Shown here piece after piece: positions 8,459 to 16,100 of a stretch of DNA of 18,805 nucleotides (its first letter is position 1; each line of letters starts with the position of its first letter). The stretch spans positions 1 to 18,805 of the forward strand of contig JAIHTM010000056.1 of NCBI GenBank assembly GCA_022713905.1. Direction: 5' to 3'. The notes under the pieces were generated by a model, which worked only from the letters and a program-made list of their open reading frames with translations, was not told where the DNA came from and made no database searches. The position numbers were made by a program, and so were the translations under genes. The DNA comes from Collinsella sp. (GTDB lineage Bacteria > Actinomycetota > Coriobacteriia > Coriobacteriales > Coriobacteriaceae).

Positions 8459-8483
8459 GTCGGCATCCGCCATCCCAATATGA

Positions 8484-8547
8484 GTTGCGGTGAAATACGG
8501 TCTAAATTTGCCTAATTCCAGGCAAAAGGTCCGTATTCCACCGCAAC
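8484..8547. repeat. Long two-part hairpin between convergent genes
   Basis: GTTGCGGTGAAATACGG (8484-8500) pairs with CCGTATTCCACCGCAAC (8531-8547) at 16 of 17 positions. Inside, TTTGCCT (8507-8513) pairs with AGGCAAA (8520-8526) around the loop AATTCC. The 64-base structure nearly fills the gap between the response regulator and the convergent methyltransferase gene. It may terminate or insulate both transcripts, but there is no long T-run. Its size and symmetry also fit a dispersed palindromic element. Confidence 0.75.
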
Positions 8548-8552
8548 GTTGT

Positions 8553-11138
8553 CTATTTGCCCTTGGGCTTGCTGGCGTAGAACTTCTTCTTTTTGGACTT
8601 GCCGGCAGGGGAGGGTTTGCCAGCAAAGTTGGACTTGCCGTTGCCGTGCGGCCCCTGGTCGCCTGCCTGCGCGTGCGCGGGCGCTGCCGCGCGAGGCTTG
8701 CGGGCCTCGGGGTTGCGCAGCTCCTCGGTTCGCTCGGCAATCTCCTCGGCGCTAAAGCCGACCTCGGCCATGGCGTCCTCGATGGGCAGGCGGCGCACGA
8801 TATAGCAGTGGTGCACCTTCTGGTTGCGCGCGAAGTCCTCGGGGATGGTCTGCGTCGTAATGTCCTGTAGCACGACGCCCGCGCGCGCGAGCTTGCGCGT
8901 CTCGGGGCGGAAGCCGCGCAGGTTGCAGCTAAAGATGGCGTGGCCGCCCTGTGCGAGCAGGCGCGATACGCCGGCCAAAAGCTCAACATGGTCGCGCTGG
9001 ACATCCCAGGTACGGCGGCCCATCTTTGACGAGTTCGAGAACGTGGGCGGGTCGACAAAGATCAGGTCCCAGCGGTTGCGCGTCTGGCGCTGGTCGCGAA
9101 TCCAGGCGAGCACGTCGTCGCGCACAAAATGATGCTGCGGACCAACAAAGCCGTTCTGGCGCATATTGCGCTCGGCCCAGTCCAGGTAGGTGTTGGAAAG
9201 GTCGACTGTCACGGTTTCCTCGACGCCGCCGTCGGCCGCATAGCAGGTGGCGGTGCCGGTGTAGGCGAACAGGTTGAGGAAGCGGCGCGCCTGTTTGGCG
9301 TGCTCGCGCACTAGGTTGCGGGTGACGCGGTGATCCAAGAAGATGCCCACATCCAGGTAGTCGTCAAAGTTGACGGCAAAGGTGAGCCCGCCTTCTTCGA
9401 TGAGCGGCAGACGGCGACGTGCGATGTTAGCGCGCTCGCTCGAGCCGCCCTTGCCGGCGCCCTGCTTGCCGTACTGCGAGCCGCCGCGTGAGCGCATGCG
9501 GGCCTTGGCGTGCACGTGCTCGGCCGGAACATCCAGGATGCGCGGTGCGATGGCCAAGATGTCGAGCATGCGGGCCTGGGCCAGTGCGGGGTCGATGGTC
9601 TTGGGCGCGGCGTATTCGGCGATGACGAGCCAGCGGCCCGGCGTCTGCGGACAGCCCTCGTACAGGTCGATGGCGGCGGAGTAATCGGGTAGGTCGGCAT
9701 CGTAGACGCGGTAGCAGCTCACGCCCTCGCGCTTGGCCCACTTGCGACGCAGGCGGGCGTTCTTGCGCAGACGGTTGGCGAACTGCTCCGACTCGGGGAT
9801 GAGCACGGGCAGCGGCTTGCCGTCGCCCAGGTCGAGCGTGGCGGCAGGTTCGGGCATGGGGGTGTTGGCGGCGTTGTCGTTGACTTCGTTGGCATCCGCA
9901 ACCTCGGCCTCGGCATCCGCACTGGTCGAAGCCTCAAACGCCGCGGCGGCGTGGTCGAGCGAGGGCCAGACTTCGACGGTCGCCTCCTCGTTGTTGGGCA
10001 TGACGGCGATCGCGCACTCGGGCTCGGCGTGGAGCGCGCGGGCCAGCAATCCGTCGCGGGTGAGCGCGGCGAGCTGCGCCGCGGCAAGCTCGGGCGCGCG
10101 GCGCAGCTCACCGACCAGCGTCATGGCGTCGTGCATGAGCGAAAGCGGGGTCTCGGTGGTGTCTGCGACCACGGCGGCGCCGGCGACGGCGCCCGCGTGG
10201 TCCAGTACGGTTGCGGACTTGGCGGCGCAAAAATCGACAAAGCGCTTGTAGCCGGCGCACTTGACCATGCGCTCGGCGGTCTTGCGGGCGGCGGGGTCAA
10301 CATCCGCGGCCACGATGCGTGCCTGGCGCTCGCGTGCTGCCGTCTCGCGCTCGCGTGCCTCGGTAAGCAACTGCTCCCACAGAGCGGCGTCGTGCAGCTG
10401 CCAGCCCTCAAAGCCCCAGCGCTCGCGTGCGGCGCCCGGGGCGCGGTCGGTCAGAATATTCACGGCCTCCAGCAGCAGACCGCCGCCGGCGCACGAGGCA
10501 TCGACCAGCGTGGGCAGGGCCTCGTTCTCGTAGTCGTCGGCCGTCAGCTCGCGCTCGCACAGTGCGGTCCAGCCGACCTGCGCCAGCACCAGGGCGGCGT
10601 AGTCGGGGCGCAGCACGTGCGCGCCCTCGCCGGCGCGGGTCGCTGCGGGCGGCAGGCGTTTGAACAGCGGGTCGCCTGAAAGGTCCAGGCTGATGCTCGC
10701 GCGGCGCTGGCGCAGCGAAAGCAGCAGGTGAACGTCGGGGTCGGCAGCATCGACGTCGGCGCGATGGCCCGTGGTCTCGGCCAGACGGTCGCACAGCGCG
10801 TCTTTGGCGCGCAGGGCCGAGAAGCGCGTGTTGCGCAGCTGCTCGGTCACGCCGCGGGCTGTGATGGCGATGGTGGCGCCGGGGCGGACGATGCTCTCCC
10901 AGGCGATGTCGTAAACGCTATCGTACAGTTCATCGGCATTCTGCGCCTCAAAGCGCCCGAGCACCACGAACACGCGGCTCGCCAGGCGCGACCACAGGCA
11001 TGCTCGGTAGCCTTGCTCGAGCTCGCCCTCAAATGTAGCGCGGCCCTTCAGCCGGCGAACATGCGAAAGCCCGAGGCGTTTAAGCTCATCGGCGAGTGCG
11101 GACTCAAAGCCCTCGGGGCAGCTTGCGTAAAATTCCAT
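8553..11138 (-). CDS. rlmKL: RlmK/RlmL-type fused 23S rRNA (guanine) methyltransferase
   Basis: An 861-residue fusion matching E. coli RlmKL (702 residues), which makes m2G2445 and m7G2069 in 23S rRNA. A THUMP-type RNA-binding region covers about 40-155. The RlmL methyltransferase half (about 160-380) keeps LVDASCAGGGLLLEA and RWGFEGWQLHD, but the catalytic N-P-P-Y motif is replaced by VADTTETPL (323-331). An Ala/Glu-rich linker occupies about 395-435. The RlmK half (about 445-790) looks intact: NRLRKN, CYRVYDADLPDY, LNLFAYTGTATCYA (SAM binding), FVDPPTFSNSSKM (694-706), FSCNLRGFR. A basic low-complexity tail (about 810-861, rich in K, G, P, A) is extra and may bind RNA. The ATG has AGAGAGGT upstream. 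RlmK activity is likely; RlmL activity is doubtful. Confidence 0.9.
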   Translation of the reverse strand: MEFYASCPEGFESALADELKRLGLSHVRRLKGRATFEGELEQGYRACLWSRLASRVFVVLGRFEAQNADELYDSVYDIAWESIVRPGATIAITARGVTEQLRNTRFSALRAKDALCDRLAETTGHRADVDAADPDVHLLLSLRQRRASISLDLSGDPLFKRLPPAATRAGEGAHVLRPDYAALVLAQVGWTALCERELTADDYENEALPTLVDASCAGGGLLLEAVNILTDRAPGAARERWGFEGWQLHDAALWEQLLTEARERETAARERQARIVAADVDPAARKTAERMVKCAGYKRFVDFCAAKSATVLDHAGAVAGAAVVADTTETPLSLMHDAMTLVGELRRAPELAAAQLAALTRDGLLARALHAEPECAIAVMPNNEEATVEVWPSLDHAAAAFEASTSADAEAEVADANEVNDNAANTPMPEPAATLDLGDGKPLPVLIPESEQFANRLRKNARLRRKWAKREGVSCYRVYDADLPDYSAAIDLYEGCPQTPGRWLVIAEYAAPKTIDPALAQARMLDILAIAPRILDVPAEHVHAKARMRSRGGSQYGKQGAGKGGSSERANIARRRLPLIEEGGLTFAVNFDDYLDVGIFLDHRVTRNLVREHAKQARRFLNLFAYTGTATCYAADGGVEETVTVDLSNTYLDWAERNMRQNGFVGPQHHFVRDDVLAWIRDQRQTRNRWDLIFVDPPTFSNSSKMGRRTWDVQRDHVELLAGVSRLLAQGGHAIFSCNLRGFRPETRKLARAGVVLQDITTQTIPEDFARNQKVHHCYIVRRLPIEDAMAEVGFSAEEIAERTEELRNPEARKPRAAAPAHAQAGDQGPHGNGKSNFAGKPSPAGKSKKKKFYASKPKGK

Positions 11139-11165
11139 GGGTGACCTCTCTGGTTGCGTCGCTTC

Positions 11166-11175
11166 ATTATATGAT
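11166..11175. promoter_or_regulatory. Overlapping divergent -10 candidates (rlmKL and HAD phosphatase)
   Basis: In the 75-bp gap between divergent starts, the minus strand reads TATAAT (11166-11171), 27 bases before the rlmKL-like ATG. The plus strand reads TATGAT (11170-11175), 38 bases before the HAD ATG. Clear -35 boxes are not visible for either. The overlap would make the two promoters mutually exclusive if both are real. Confidence 0.35.
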
Positions 11176-11213
11176 GGATGCTTCGTTTGCCCTTATCCTC
11201 GAAAGGAACCCAT

Positions 11214-12041
11214 ATGATTGATGCGTGCCCCGATTCCGCCGTGCTCTTTTTTGACGTGGACGGCACGCTGACGTCGTTCGATCCCGACGATATGACCGAT
11301 AAGGACTTTTCGGCGGTTCGCCCCTCGCAGATGGTCGTCGAGGCGTTTCATCGTCTGCGCGACGCGGGGCACAAGGCGTTTATCTGCACGGGTCGCCCCC
11401 TGTGGCTCATCGCGGACAGCTTGCGTGCGCTCGACCCCGCGGGCGTCGTTGCCATGGCGGGCGCCACGCTCGAGGTCGAGGGCCGCGTGGTGCATGAGGA
11501 CTGCTTTGGCGAGGACGTTATCGAGGAGCTTGCACGCCGTATGGCCGCGGCAGGGATTGAGGCCTTTTTCGAGACCAACGTGGCTACTTTTGCCCTGGAA
11601 CCCGCGGGTGTTGAGCAGTCGTCTCTGATCGGCACTTCTGTGGTGCACAGCGCCGAGGAAATGCGCGTCGACGGCAGTCTGCGCGTGGGCAAGGTATGCC
11701 TCAATGTGCCCAGTTTGGCTCGCGTTGCCAACGATGACGGCTTTATCGAGCGCTATTTTGAGGCCTGCAACACCGGTGGCCAGAATCGCGAGCTGAGCCC
11801 CAAGGGCATCAACAAGGGCGTGGGCGTGGCGCGAGCGCTGGCGTATCTGGGCCGCGAGGGAAATGCGCGCACCTTTGGCTTTGGCGATTCGGGCAACGAC
11901 CTGGGCATGCTCGCTGCCGTCGAGACGGCTGTCGCCATGGGCAACGCCATGCCCGAGGTCAAGGCAGTCGCCGACTACGTAACCGACGACGTCGCACACG
12001 ACGGCACGGTTACGGCGATGCGCCACTTCGGCTTGATTTAA
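11214..12041 (+). CDS. HAD-superfamily Cof-type phosphatase
   Basis: A 275-residue soluble hydrolase of the Cof/type IIB HAD family, which dephosphorylates sugar phosphates, nucleotides or similar metabolites. Motif I is FFDVDGTLT with nucleophile D14 and acid/base D16. Motif II is in FICTGRP (about 56-62). Motif III lysine is in SPKGINKGVG (about 195-205). Motif IV is FGFGDSGNDLGML (about 221-233), followed by the typical AVAMGNAMPEVKAVADYVT. A cap domain lies between II and III. The ATG at 11214 has AAAGGA six bases upstream; earlier in-frame starts are rejected. It diverges from the rlmKL-like gene and converges on the DeoR-family gene, ending beside a short hairpin. The substrate is unknown. 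Confidence 0.92.
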   Translation: MIDACPDSAVLFFDVDGTLTSFDPDDMTDKDFSAVRPSQMVVEAFHRLRDAGHKAFICTGRPLWLIADSLRALDPAGVVAMAGATLEVEGRVVHEDCFGEDVIEELARRMAAAGIEAFFETNVATFALEPAGVEQSSLIGTSVVHSAEEMRVDGSLRVGKVCLNVPSLARVANDDGFIERYFEACNTGGQNRELSPKGINKGVGVARALAYLGREGNARTFGFGDSGNDLGMLAAVETAVAMGNAMPEVKAVADYVTDDVAHDGTVTAMRHFGLI

Positions 12042-12049
12042 TAAATGGC

Positions 12050-12076
12050 CGGTTCGCCCTCGATGTGGGCGAACCG
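12050..12076. terminator. Hairpin between convergent HAD and DeoR-family genes
   Basis: CGGTTCGCCC (12050-12059), loop TCGATGT, GGGCGAACCG (12067-12076) form a 10-bp GC-rich stem eight bases after the HAD stop codon. Tails are poor in T on both strands, so it would be a weak bidirectional terminator. On the minus strand the open frame of the DeoR-family gene runs through it, which supports the view that this gene's normal end is missing. Confidence 0.55.
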
Positions 12077-12080
12077 CGGA

Positions 12081-12758
12081 CTGATAAAAACTGGTCTTGT
12101 TGAACTTTCCCTGGTCAACCATCATATAGCCCTGGTTTGAGTTGGTCAGATACATGCTCTTGATCATGGCCGAGAAGTCATGCTCGACGGTAAAGCCGTG
12201 GTCGGGATGGAATCCGTCCGCGCTGACAAATGCCTTGTCGGCATGAAGCTTGCTCATGCAGTCGAGCGTTAGCGCGCCCGCGAGATAAAGGTGACCCTTT
12301 CGCACGGAGCCGCCTAACAGCACTACCGAAGCATTGGGCAGATTAAAGCTGGCATAGTTTGCGATAGCAAGATCGCCGGTGATGATGGTGATATCGCGTT
12401 TGTCCATGAGGGCCTTAGTGAAGTAAAAGGCCGTGGTGCCGATGTCGATCACCAGAACGTCGCCATCGTCAACAAGAGTTGCTGCGGTCGCGGCGATTGC
12501 CTCCTTGGCCTCGACTTGGACATTGATGCGCTCTTCGGGATACGAAATGGCATTGGAACGAGAAAGCGATACCGCTCCGCCACGTACGCGACGCAATTTG
12601 CCTTCCGATTCCAGCGAGACGAGGTCGTGTCGCGCGGTAACTTCCGAAACCGAAAAGCGGCGAACGATGTCGGATACCGAGATATTTGGCTTTTCGGCCA
12701 GCCAGTTCATGATAAATCGCTGACGTTCGGCCGGGGAAAGGTCTGAAGTTGATGCCAT
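12081..12758 (-). pseudogene. DeoR/GlpR-family transcriptional regulator, C-terminus missing
   Basis: The first 226 residues are a clear DeoR-family repressor. The N-terminal helix-turn-helix covers about 8-65 (ERQRFIMNWL, VSEVTARHDLVSLESEGKLRRVRGGA). The sugar-phosphate-sensing domain covers about 80-226 (VLVIDIGTTAF, IITGDLAIANY, LLGGSVRKGHLYLAGALTLD, ADKAFVSADGF, GYMMVDQGKFNKTSF). Family members are usually about 250 residues and end with a conserved ITD-type segment, which is absent here. After KTSFYQ the frame has no stop, passes through the terminator hairpin and stays open antisense to the HAD gene. A one-base shift at the A5 run (12086-12090) would give a stop at 12038-12040, but still without the conserved end. 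ATG at 12758 has AAGGAG six bases upstream. It diverges from the transaldolase/PTS operon, its likely target. It could be truncated, frameshifted or a sequence error. Confidence 0.7.
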
Positions 12759-12775
12759 AAGTCGCTCCTTTTGAA

Positions 12776-12800
12776 CGAAAGGCAAAAGAAATGCCTTTCG
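12776..12800. promoter_or_regulatory. Palindromic operator candidate upstream of the DeoR-family gene
   Basis: CGAAAGGCA (12776-12784) and TGCCTTTCG (12792-12800) are perfect 9-bp inverted arms separated by seven A/G bases. The site lies 17 bases upstream of the regulator's start codon and just downstream of its candidate promoter, a common position for autoregulation. Related CTTTCG sequences recur before the transaldolase gene. Confidence 0.5.
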
Positions 12801-12807
12801 TAATCGA

Positions 12808-12836
12808 AATATAACGTATCGATATGAAAAGAACAA
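12808..12836 (-). promoter_or_regulatory. Candidate promoter of the DeoR-family gene
   Basis: On the minus strand TTGTTC (12831-12836) and TATATT (12808-12813) are separated by 17 bases. The -10 matches five of six consensus positions; the -35 is poor. Transcription would begin about 12800, at the palindromic operator candidate. Confidence 0.35.
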
Positions 12837-13014
12837 GGCGAAATCGAGCGAACGAGATGAATGACACGCCTTGCTTTTATTTGTAATTAGTAGTTGGCCT
12901 GACGTGCAGAATGCCTGCAACAGCCAGTAAAGAGTCTTGCCTGAAAGGTGTTCGAAAAAAAGTGAGATACGTTCACGCCCGATAATCGACCGTTCACGGA
13001 AAGTTGGCAATTGA

Positions 13015-13089
13015 GCTTTCGATATCTTTTGAAGTAGTTTATAAAAGAAAGCCGAAAAGCTTTTGAAACAAAGAAAAAGGCTTTCGATA
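13015..13089. promoter_or_regulatory. Repeated CTTTCG motifs before the transaldolase/PTS operon
   Basis: The 360-bp gap 12759-13118 has no gene. Near the operon it holds two exact copies of GCTTTCGATA (13015-13024 and 13080-13089, 65 bp apart). The second copy also forms an inverted pair, GAAAGCC (13047-13053) with GGCTTTC (13079-13085). The same half-site appears as GCCTTTCG in the palindrome at 12776-12800. They are plausible binding sites for the adjacent DeoR-family protein. I see no convincing sigma-70 promoter for the operon, although TATAAA at about 13040 is possible. Confidence 0.4.
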
Positions 13090-13118
13090 GCAATAATGCT
13101 AGATGAGAAAGGACCAAC

Positions 13119-13829
13119 ATGGCGATCAAGGTGTTTGCCGACGGCGCTAACCTCGAGGGCATGCTTGACATGCACGACAATGGCAACGTTCAGGGCTTCA
13201 CGACCAATCCTTCCCTTATGAAGGCCGGTGGCGTGACTGACTACCGTGCTTTTGCCAAGACGGTTCTTGAGCACATCACCGATGTGTCGGTCTCTTTTGA
13301 GGTGTTCGCCGACGACGAGGCTGGTATGGAGGCCGAGGCTCGCGAGATCGCAACCTGGGCGGACAACGTCTACGTTAAGATTCCGGCGCTCAACACCAAG
13401 GGCGAGTCCACCGCCGCGCTGGTCAAGCGCCTTTCCGCCGATGGCATCAAGGTGAATGTCACCACCATCTTCACGCCCGAGCAGGTCGACGAGTTCGTCG
13501 ATGCCGTCTCTGCCGAGACCCCCTCTATTCTGTCTATCTTTGCCGGCCGAATCGCCGATACCGGTGTCGATCCGCTGCCCCTCATGGCGGAGTCCGTAAA
13601 GAAGGCTGCCGTCAAGCCCGCCGCCGAGGTTCTCTGGGCATCCACGCGTGAGGTGCTCAACATCTTCCAGGCAGAGTCTGTTGGCTGCCAGATCATTACG
13701 GTCCCCAATGCCCTTCTTGCCAAGCGCAAGAATTTCGGGAAAGATTTGCTTGAGTACTCGCTTGATACGGTCAAGGGCTTTGCCCGCGACATTCAGGCGC
13801 TTGGTTTTCATATCCTGCCCGAGGAGTAG
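13119..13829 (+). CDS. Transaldolase / fructose-6-phosphate aldolase family protein, copy 1
   Basis: A 236-residue class I aldolase-fold enzyme of the short transaldolase/FSA family, acting on sugar phosphates in the cytoplasm. It shows the N-terminal FADGAN with an active-site Asp (D8), GFTTNPSLM (26-34), and VYVKIP with the Schiff-base lysine at K87. NVTTIFTPEQV, FAGRIADTGVD and EVLWASTRE follow in the usual order. E. coli FSA has 220 residues and classical transaldolase about 317, so this is the short type. Whether it acts as transaldolase or F6P aldolase cannot be settled by eye. GAGAAAGGA precedes the ATG. It is the first gene of the PTS operon, nine bases before EIIA, and has a close paralogue at 16425. 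Confidence 0.93.
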   Translation: MAIKVFADGANLEGMLDMHDNGNVQGFTTNPSLMKAGGVTDYRAFAKTVLEHITDVSVSFEVFADDEAGMEAEAREIATWADNVYVKIPALNTKGESTAALVKRLSADGIKVNVTTIFTPEQVDEFVDAVSAETPSILSIFAGRIADTGVDPLPLMAESVKKAAVKPAAEVLWASTREVLNIFQAESVGCQIITVPNALLAKRKNFGKDLLEYSLDTVKGFARDIQALGFHILPEE

Positions 13830-13838
13830 GGGGCGAGC

Positions 13839-14285
13839 ATGCTGACCGATCTTCTTAAGCCCGAGCTTGTTGCCTGCCATGTCGAGGCCTCCGATTGGGA
13901 GGAAGCGATCAAGGCGTGCGGCAAATTGCTCGTAGACGCCGGCAAATGCGACCAGAGCTATGTCGACGCCATGATTTCATCGGTTCACAAATTCGGTCCC
14001 TATATGGTTCTTGAAGAGGGCATCGCCATGCCCCATGCCCAGGCCGATGGCAACGTGAGCGAAGCGGGAATCTGCATCGTCACGCTTGATCCTGCGGTTG
14101 CGTTTGGACATGAGGATTTCGATCCGGTTCACGTGCTCGTGGGCATCTGCGCGCCCGACCCCAAGGCCCATCTTGGCTGCTTGGCGGAGCTTTCGCAGAT
14201 GTTCGAGGATGAGGACTGCGTTGCCAAGCTCAGCGCGTGCGATACGCCCGAGCAAGTTCTGGAGACCATGCGTTCATTCTTTTAG
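13839..14285 (+). CDS. PTS EIIA component, ascorbate/fructose-mannitol type
   Basis: A 148-residue soluble EIIA of the PTS_EIIA type-2 fold, which receives phosphate from HPr and passes it to EIIB. The phosphorylated histidine is H66 in EEGIAMPHAQ, the family signature. The C-terminal part (HVLVGICAPDPKAHLGCLAELSQM) matches the helix/strand pattern of the UlaC/SgaA group. It starts nine bases after the transaldolase stop, with the SD in the overlapping GAGTAGGGGG. With the EIIB and EIIC genes that follow it forms one sugar-uptake system. Type assignment rests on the UlaA-like EIIC next door. Confidence 0.92.
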   Translation: MLTDLLKPELVACHVEASDWEEAIKACGKLLVDAGKCDQSYVDAMISSVHKFGPYMVLEEGIAMPHAQADGNVSEAGICIVTLDPAVAFGHEDFDPVHVLVGICAPDPKAHLGCLAELSQMFEDEDCVAKLSACDTPEQVLETMRSFF

Positions 14286-14297
14286 GCCTTAATGGCA

Positions 14298-14338
14298 CGG
14301 CGATGCGTCGCCGCTTTTGGATAGACGGGAAAACCGTC
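14298..14338 (+). promoter_or_regulatory. Two small tandem hairpins between EIIA and EIIB genes
   Basis: CGGCGA-TGCG-TCGCCG (14298-14313) is followed by CTTTT, and GACGG-GAAAA-CCGTC (14324-14338) ends 23 bases before the EIIB start. They lie in a 76-base gap inside the operon. They could be a weak attenuator or mRNA-stability elements that set subunit ratios. Short stems like these can also arise by chance. Confidence 0.4.
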
Positions 14339-14361
14339 ACGTGTAGGAGAGGAAGGTTGCC

Positions 14362-14637
14362 ATGCATATCATCACCGTATGCGGAAACGGCATCGGGTCC
14401 AGCCTGATGCTCGCTGGCAAAGTCGAGGAGCTTTGCGAGGAGGAGGGCATCAAGGCCGACGTTGAGTCTATGGACCTGAACGGTGCTTCTTCCGCAAATC
14501 CGGATCTGTTCATCACCGTTAAGGAGCTCGCTCCCGAGCTTCACGGTAACGTCGTGATCGTTCGCAGCTATGTGAACAAGAAGAAGATCCGCGAAGACGC
14601 CCTCGAGGCAATCAAGGCGGCCGCCGCTAACGCCTAA
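14362..14637 (+). CDS. PTS EIIB component, ascorbate (UlaB/SgaB) type
   Basis: A 91-residue soluble EIIB that accepts phosphate from EIIA and transfers it to the incoming sugar at EIIC. The phosphorylated cysteine is C7 in VCGNGIGSSLML, the P-loop-like signature of the lactate/ascorbate/galactitol EIIB fold. E. coli UlaB has 101 residues, so length fits. A strong SD (AGGAGAGGAAGG) precedes the ATG. It is separated from EIIA by a 76-base gap with two hairpins and from EIIC by 71 bases with another hairpin. Confidence 0.93.
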   Translation: MHIITVCGNGIGSSLMLAGKVEELCEEEGIKADVESMDLNGASSANPDLFITVKELAPELHGNVVIVRSYVNKKKIREDALEAIKAAAANA

Positions 14638-14651
14638 AGCGGCACAAAAAA

Positions 14652-14684
14652 GGGCGGTTCCCTGTGGAAGAGGGAAACGCGCCC
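14652..14684 (+). promoter_or_regulatory. Hairpin between EIIB and EIIC genes
   Basis: GGGCG (14652-14656) pairs with CGCCC (14680-14684). Inside, TTCCCT (14658-14663) pairs with AGGGAA (14671-14676) around a seven-base loop. No T-run follows, and the EIIC SD is 13 bases downstream. An mRNA-processing or stability role that sets EIIC levels is possible. Confidence 0.45.
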
Positions 14685-14708
14685 ACGTTAAAAAGAAAGG
14701 AAGCCCAG

Positions 14709-16100
14709 ATGCAAGTCATCCTTCCCATACTTGAGTTTATCCAATCGATTCTGACCAAGCCAGCATGGATTATGGGCCTGTTCGCTTTTGTCGGCCTTGT
14801 CGCGCTTAAGCGTCCCGCCCACAAGGTGATGACGGGCACCCTGAAGCCGATCCTTGGCTACATCATGCTGTCTGCCGGCGCCGCTGTTGTTCAGGAGAAC
14901 CTTGCTCCGCTGGGTACCTTCATCGAGACCGGTTTCCACATCACCGGCGTCGTGCCCAACAACGAGGTCGTCGTTTCGATGGCCCAGAGCGTCCTCGGCG
15001 TTCAGACCATGATGATCCTGATTCTCGGCTACGTCGTGAACATTATCATTGCTCGCTTTACCAAGTTTAAGTACATCTTCCTGACGGGCCATCACAGCAT
15101 GTTCATGGCTTGCCTGCTGTCTGCTGTTCTGCAGGCATCTGGCTTCGAGGATGTCCAGCTTATCATTGTGGGCGGTATGTTCCTGGGCCTCGTGAGCGCC
15201 ATGCTTCCCGCCGTCGGCCAGCGTTTCACCGAGAAGGTTACCGATGGCGACGAGATCGCCATGGGTCACTTCGGCTCGCTTGCCTACTATATCTCCGCTG
15301 CAGTCGGTACGCTGTTTGCTAAGGACGCCGAGGAGAACAGCACAGAGAAGATCGAGGTTCCCGAGAAGTATGCCTTCCTGCGCGACACCACCATCTCCAC
15401 GGCTCTTACCATGGCCTTCTTCTACCTGGTGACTGCTTTTGCCGCTTACATCGCAGATCCTGCGGTTGTTACTGAGACTGCTGGCGGCGACAACGTGATT
15501 GTTTACGCCCTGACCTGTGCTCTGTCCTTCGCCGTCGGCGTCACCATCGTCTACAACGGCGTCCGCATGATTCTCGCCGACCTGGTCCCGGCCTTCCAGG
15601 GCATCTCCAACAAGCTGATCCCCGGTGCCATCCCCGCCGTCGACTGCGCCGTCTTCTTCCCCTACGCTCCCACCGCCGTCATTCTCGGCTTTGTCGCTTC
15701 CTTTATCGGTGGCGTGGTCGGTATGTTCATCGTGGGCGCTACCCTCGGTATCTTCATCATCCCGGGCATGGTTCCTCACTTCTTCTGCGGTGCTACCGCC
15801 GGCATCTACGGCAATGCTACCGGTGGCCGCAAGGGTGCAGCTCTTGGCGCTTTCGTCAACGGCCTGCTCATCACCTTTGCCCCTGCTCTGCTCCTGCCTG
15901 TTCTTGACGTCTTCGGCTTCAAGAACACTACGTTCGGCGACTTCGACTTCTCCGTTATTGGTATTACGCTCGGCCGCGCTGCCGAGGCCTTCGGTACCAC
16001 CGGTGTCTACGCGATTCTCGCTGTCCTTCTGATCGTCGCCTTTGTCCCCAACTTCATCCACACCAAGGGCGCTGTGATCAACCACGTTGAGGAAGAGTAA
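14709..16100 (+). CDS. PTS EIIC component, UlaA/SgaT family
   Basis: A 463-residue membrane permease with about ten to eleven hydrophobic segments, matching E. coli UlaA (465 residues), the L-ascorbate EIIC. Conserved stretches include FLTGHHSMF (124-132; UlaA has MLTGHIMF), EKVTDGDEIAMGH, YNGVRMILADL followed by FQGISNKLIPGA, and AVDCAVFFPYAPTAV. It moves its substrate inward while EIIB phosphorylates it. The start is ATG at 14709 behind AAAGGAAG; a GTG in frame at 14664 lies inside the upstream hairpin and is rejected. It ends the PTS operon before a strong terminator. Ascorbate is the prototype substrate, but the Ula catabolic enzymes are not here, so another sugar or sugar acid is possible. 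Confidence 0.92.
   Translation: MQVILPILEFIQSILTKPAWIMGLFAFVGLVALKRPAHKVMTGTLKPILGYIMLSAGAAVVQENLAPLGTFIETGFHITGVVPNNEVVVSMAQSVLGVQTMMILILGYVVNIIIARFTKFKYIFLTGHHSMFMACLLSAVLQASGFEDVQLIIVGGMFLGLVSAMLPAVGQRFTEKVTDGDEIAMGHFGSLAYYISAAVGTLFAKDAEENSTEKIEVPEKYAFLRDTTISTALTMAFFYLVTAFAAYIADPAVVTETAGGDNVIVYALTCALSFAVGVTIVYNGVRMILADLVPAFQGISNKLIPGAIPAVDCAVFFPYAPTAVILGFVASFIGGVVGMFIVGATLGIFIIPGMVPHFFCGATAGIYGNATGGRKGAALGAFVNGLLITFAPALLLPVLDVFGFKNTTFGDFDFSVIGITLGRAAEAFGTTGVYAILAVLLIVAFVPNFIHTKGAVINHVEEE

Noticed and set aside
11193..13880. A single 895-codon minus-strand gene spanning the DeoR region
   Set aside because: Only the middle part (12081-12758) has family similarity; the parts before and after are antisense to the transaldolase and HAD genes.
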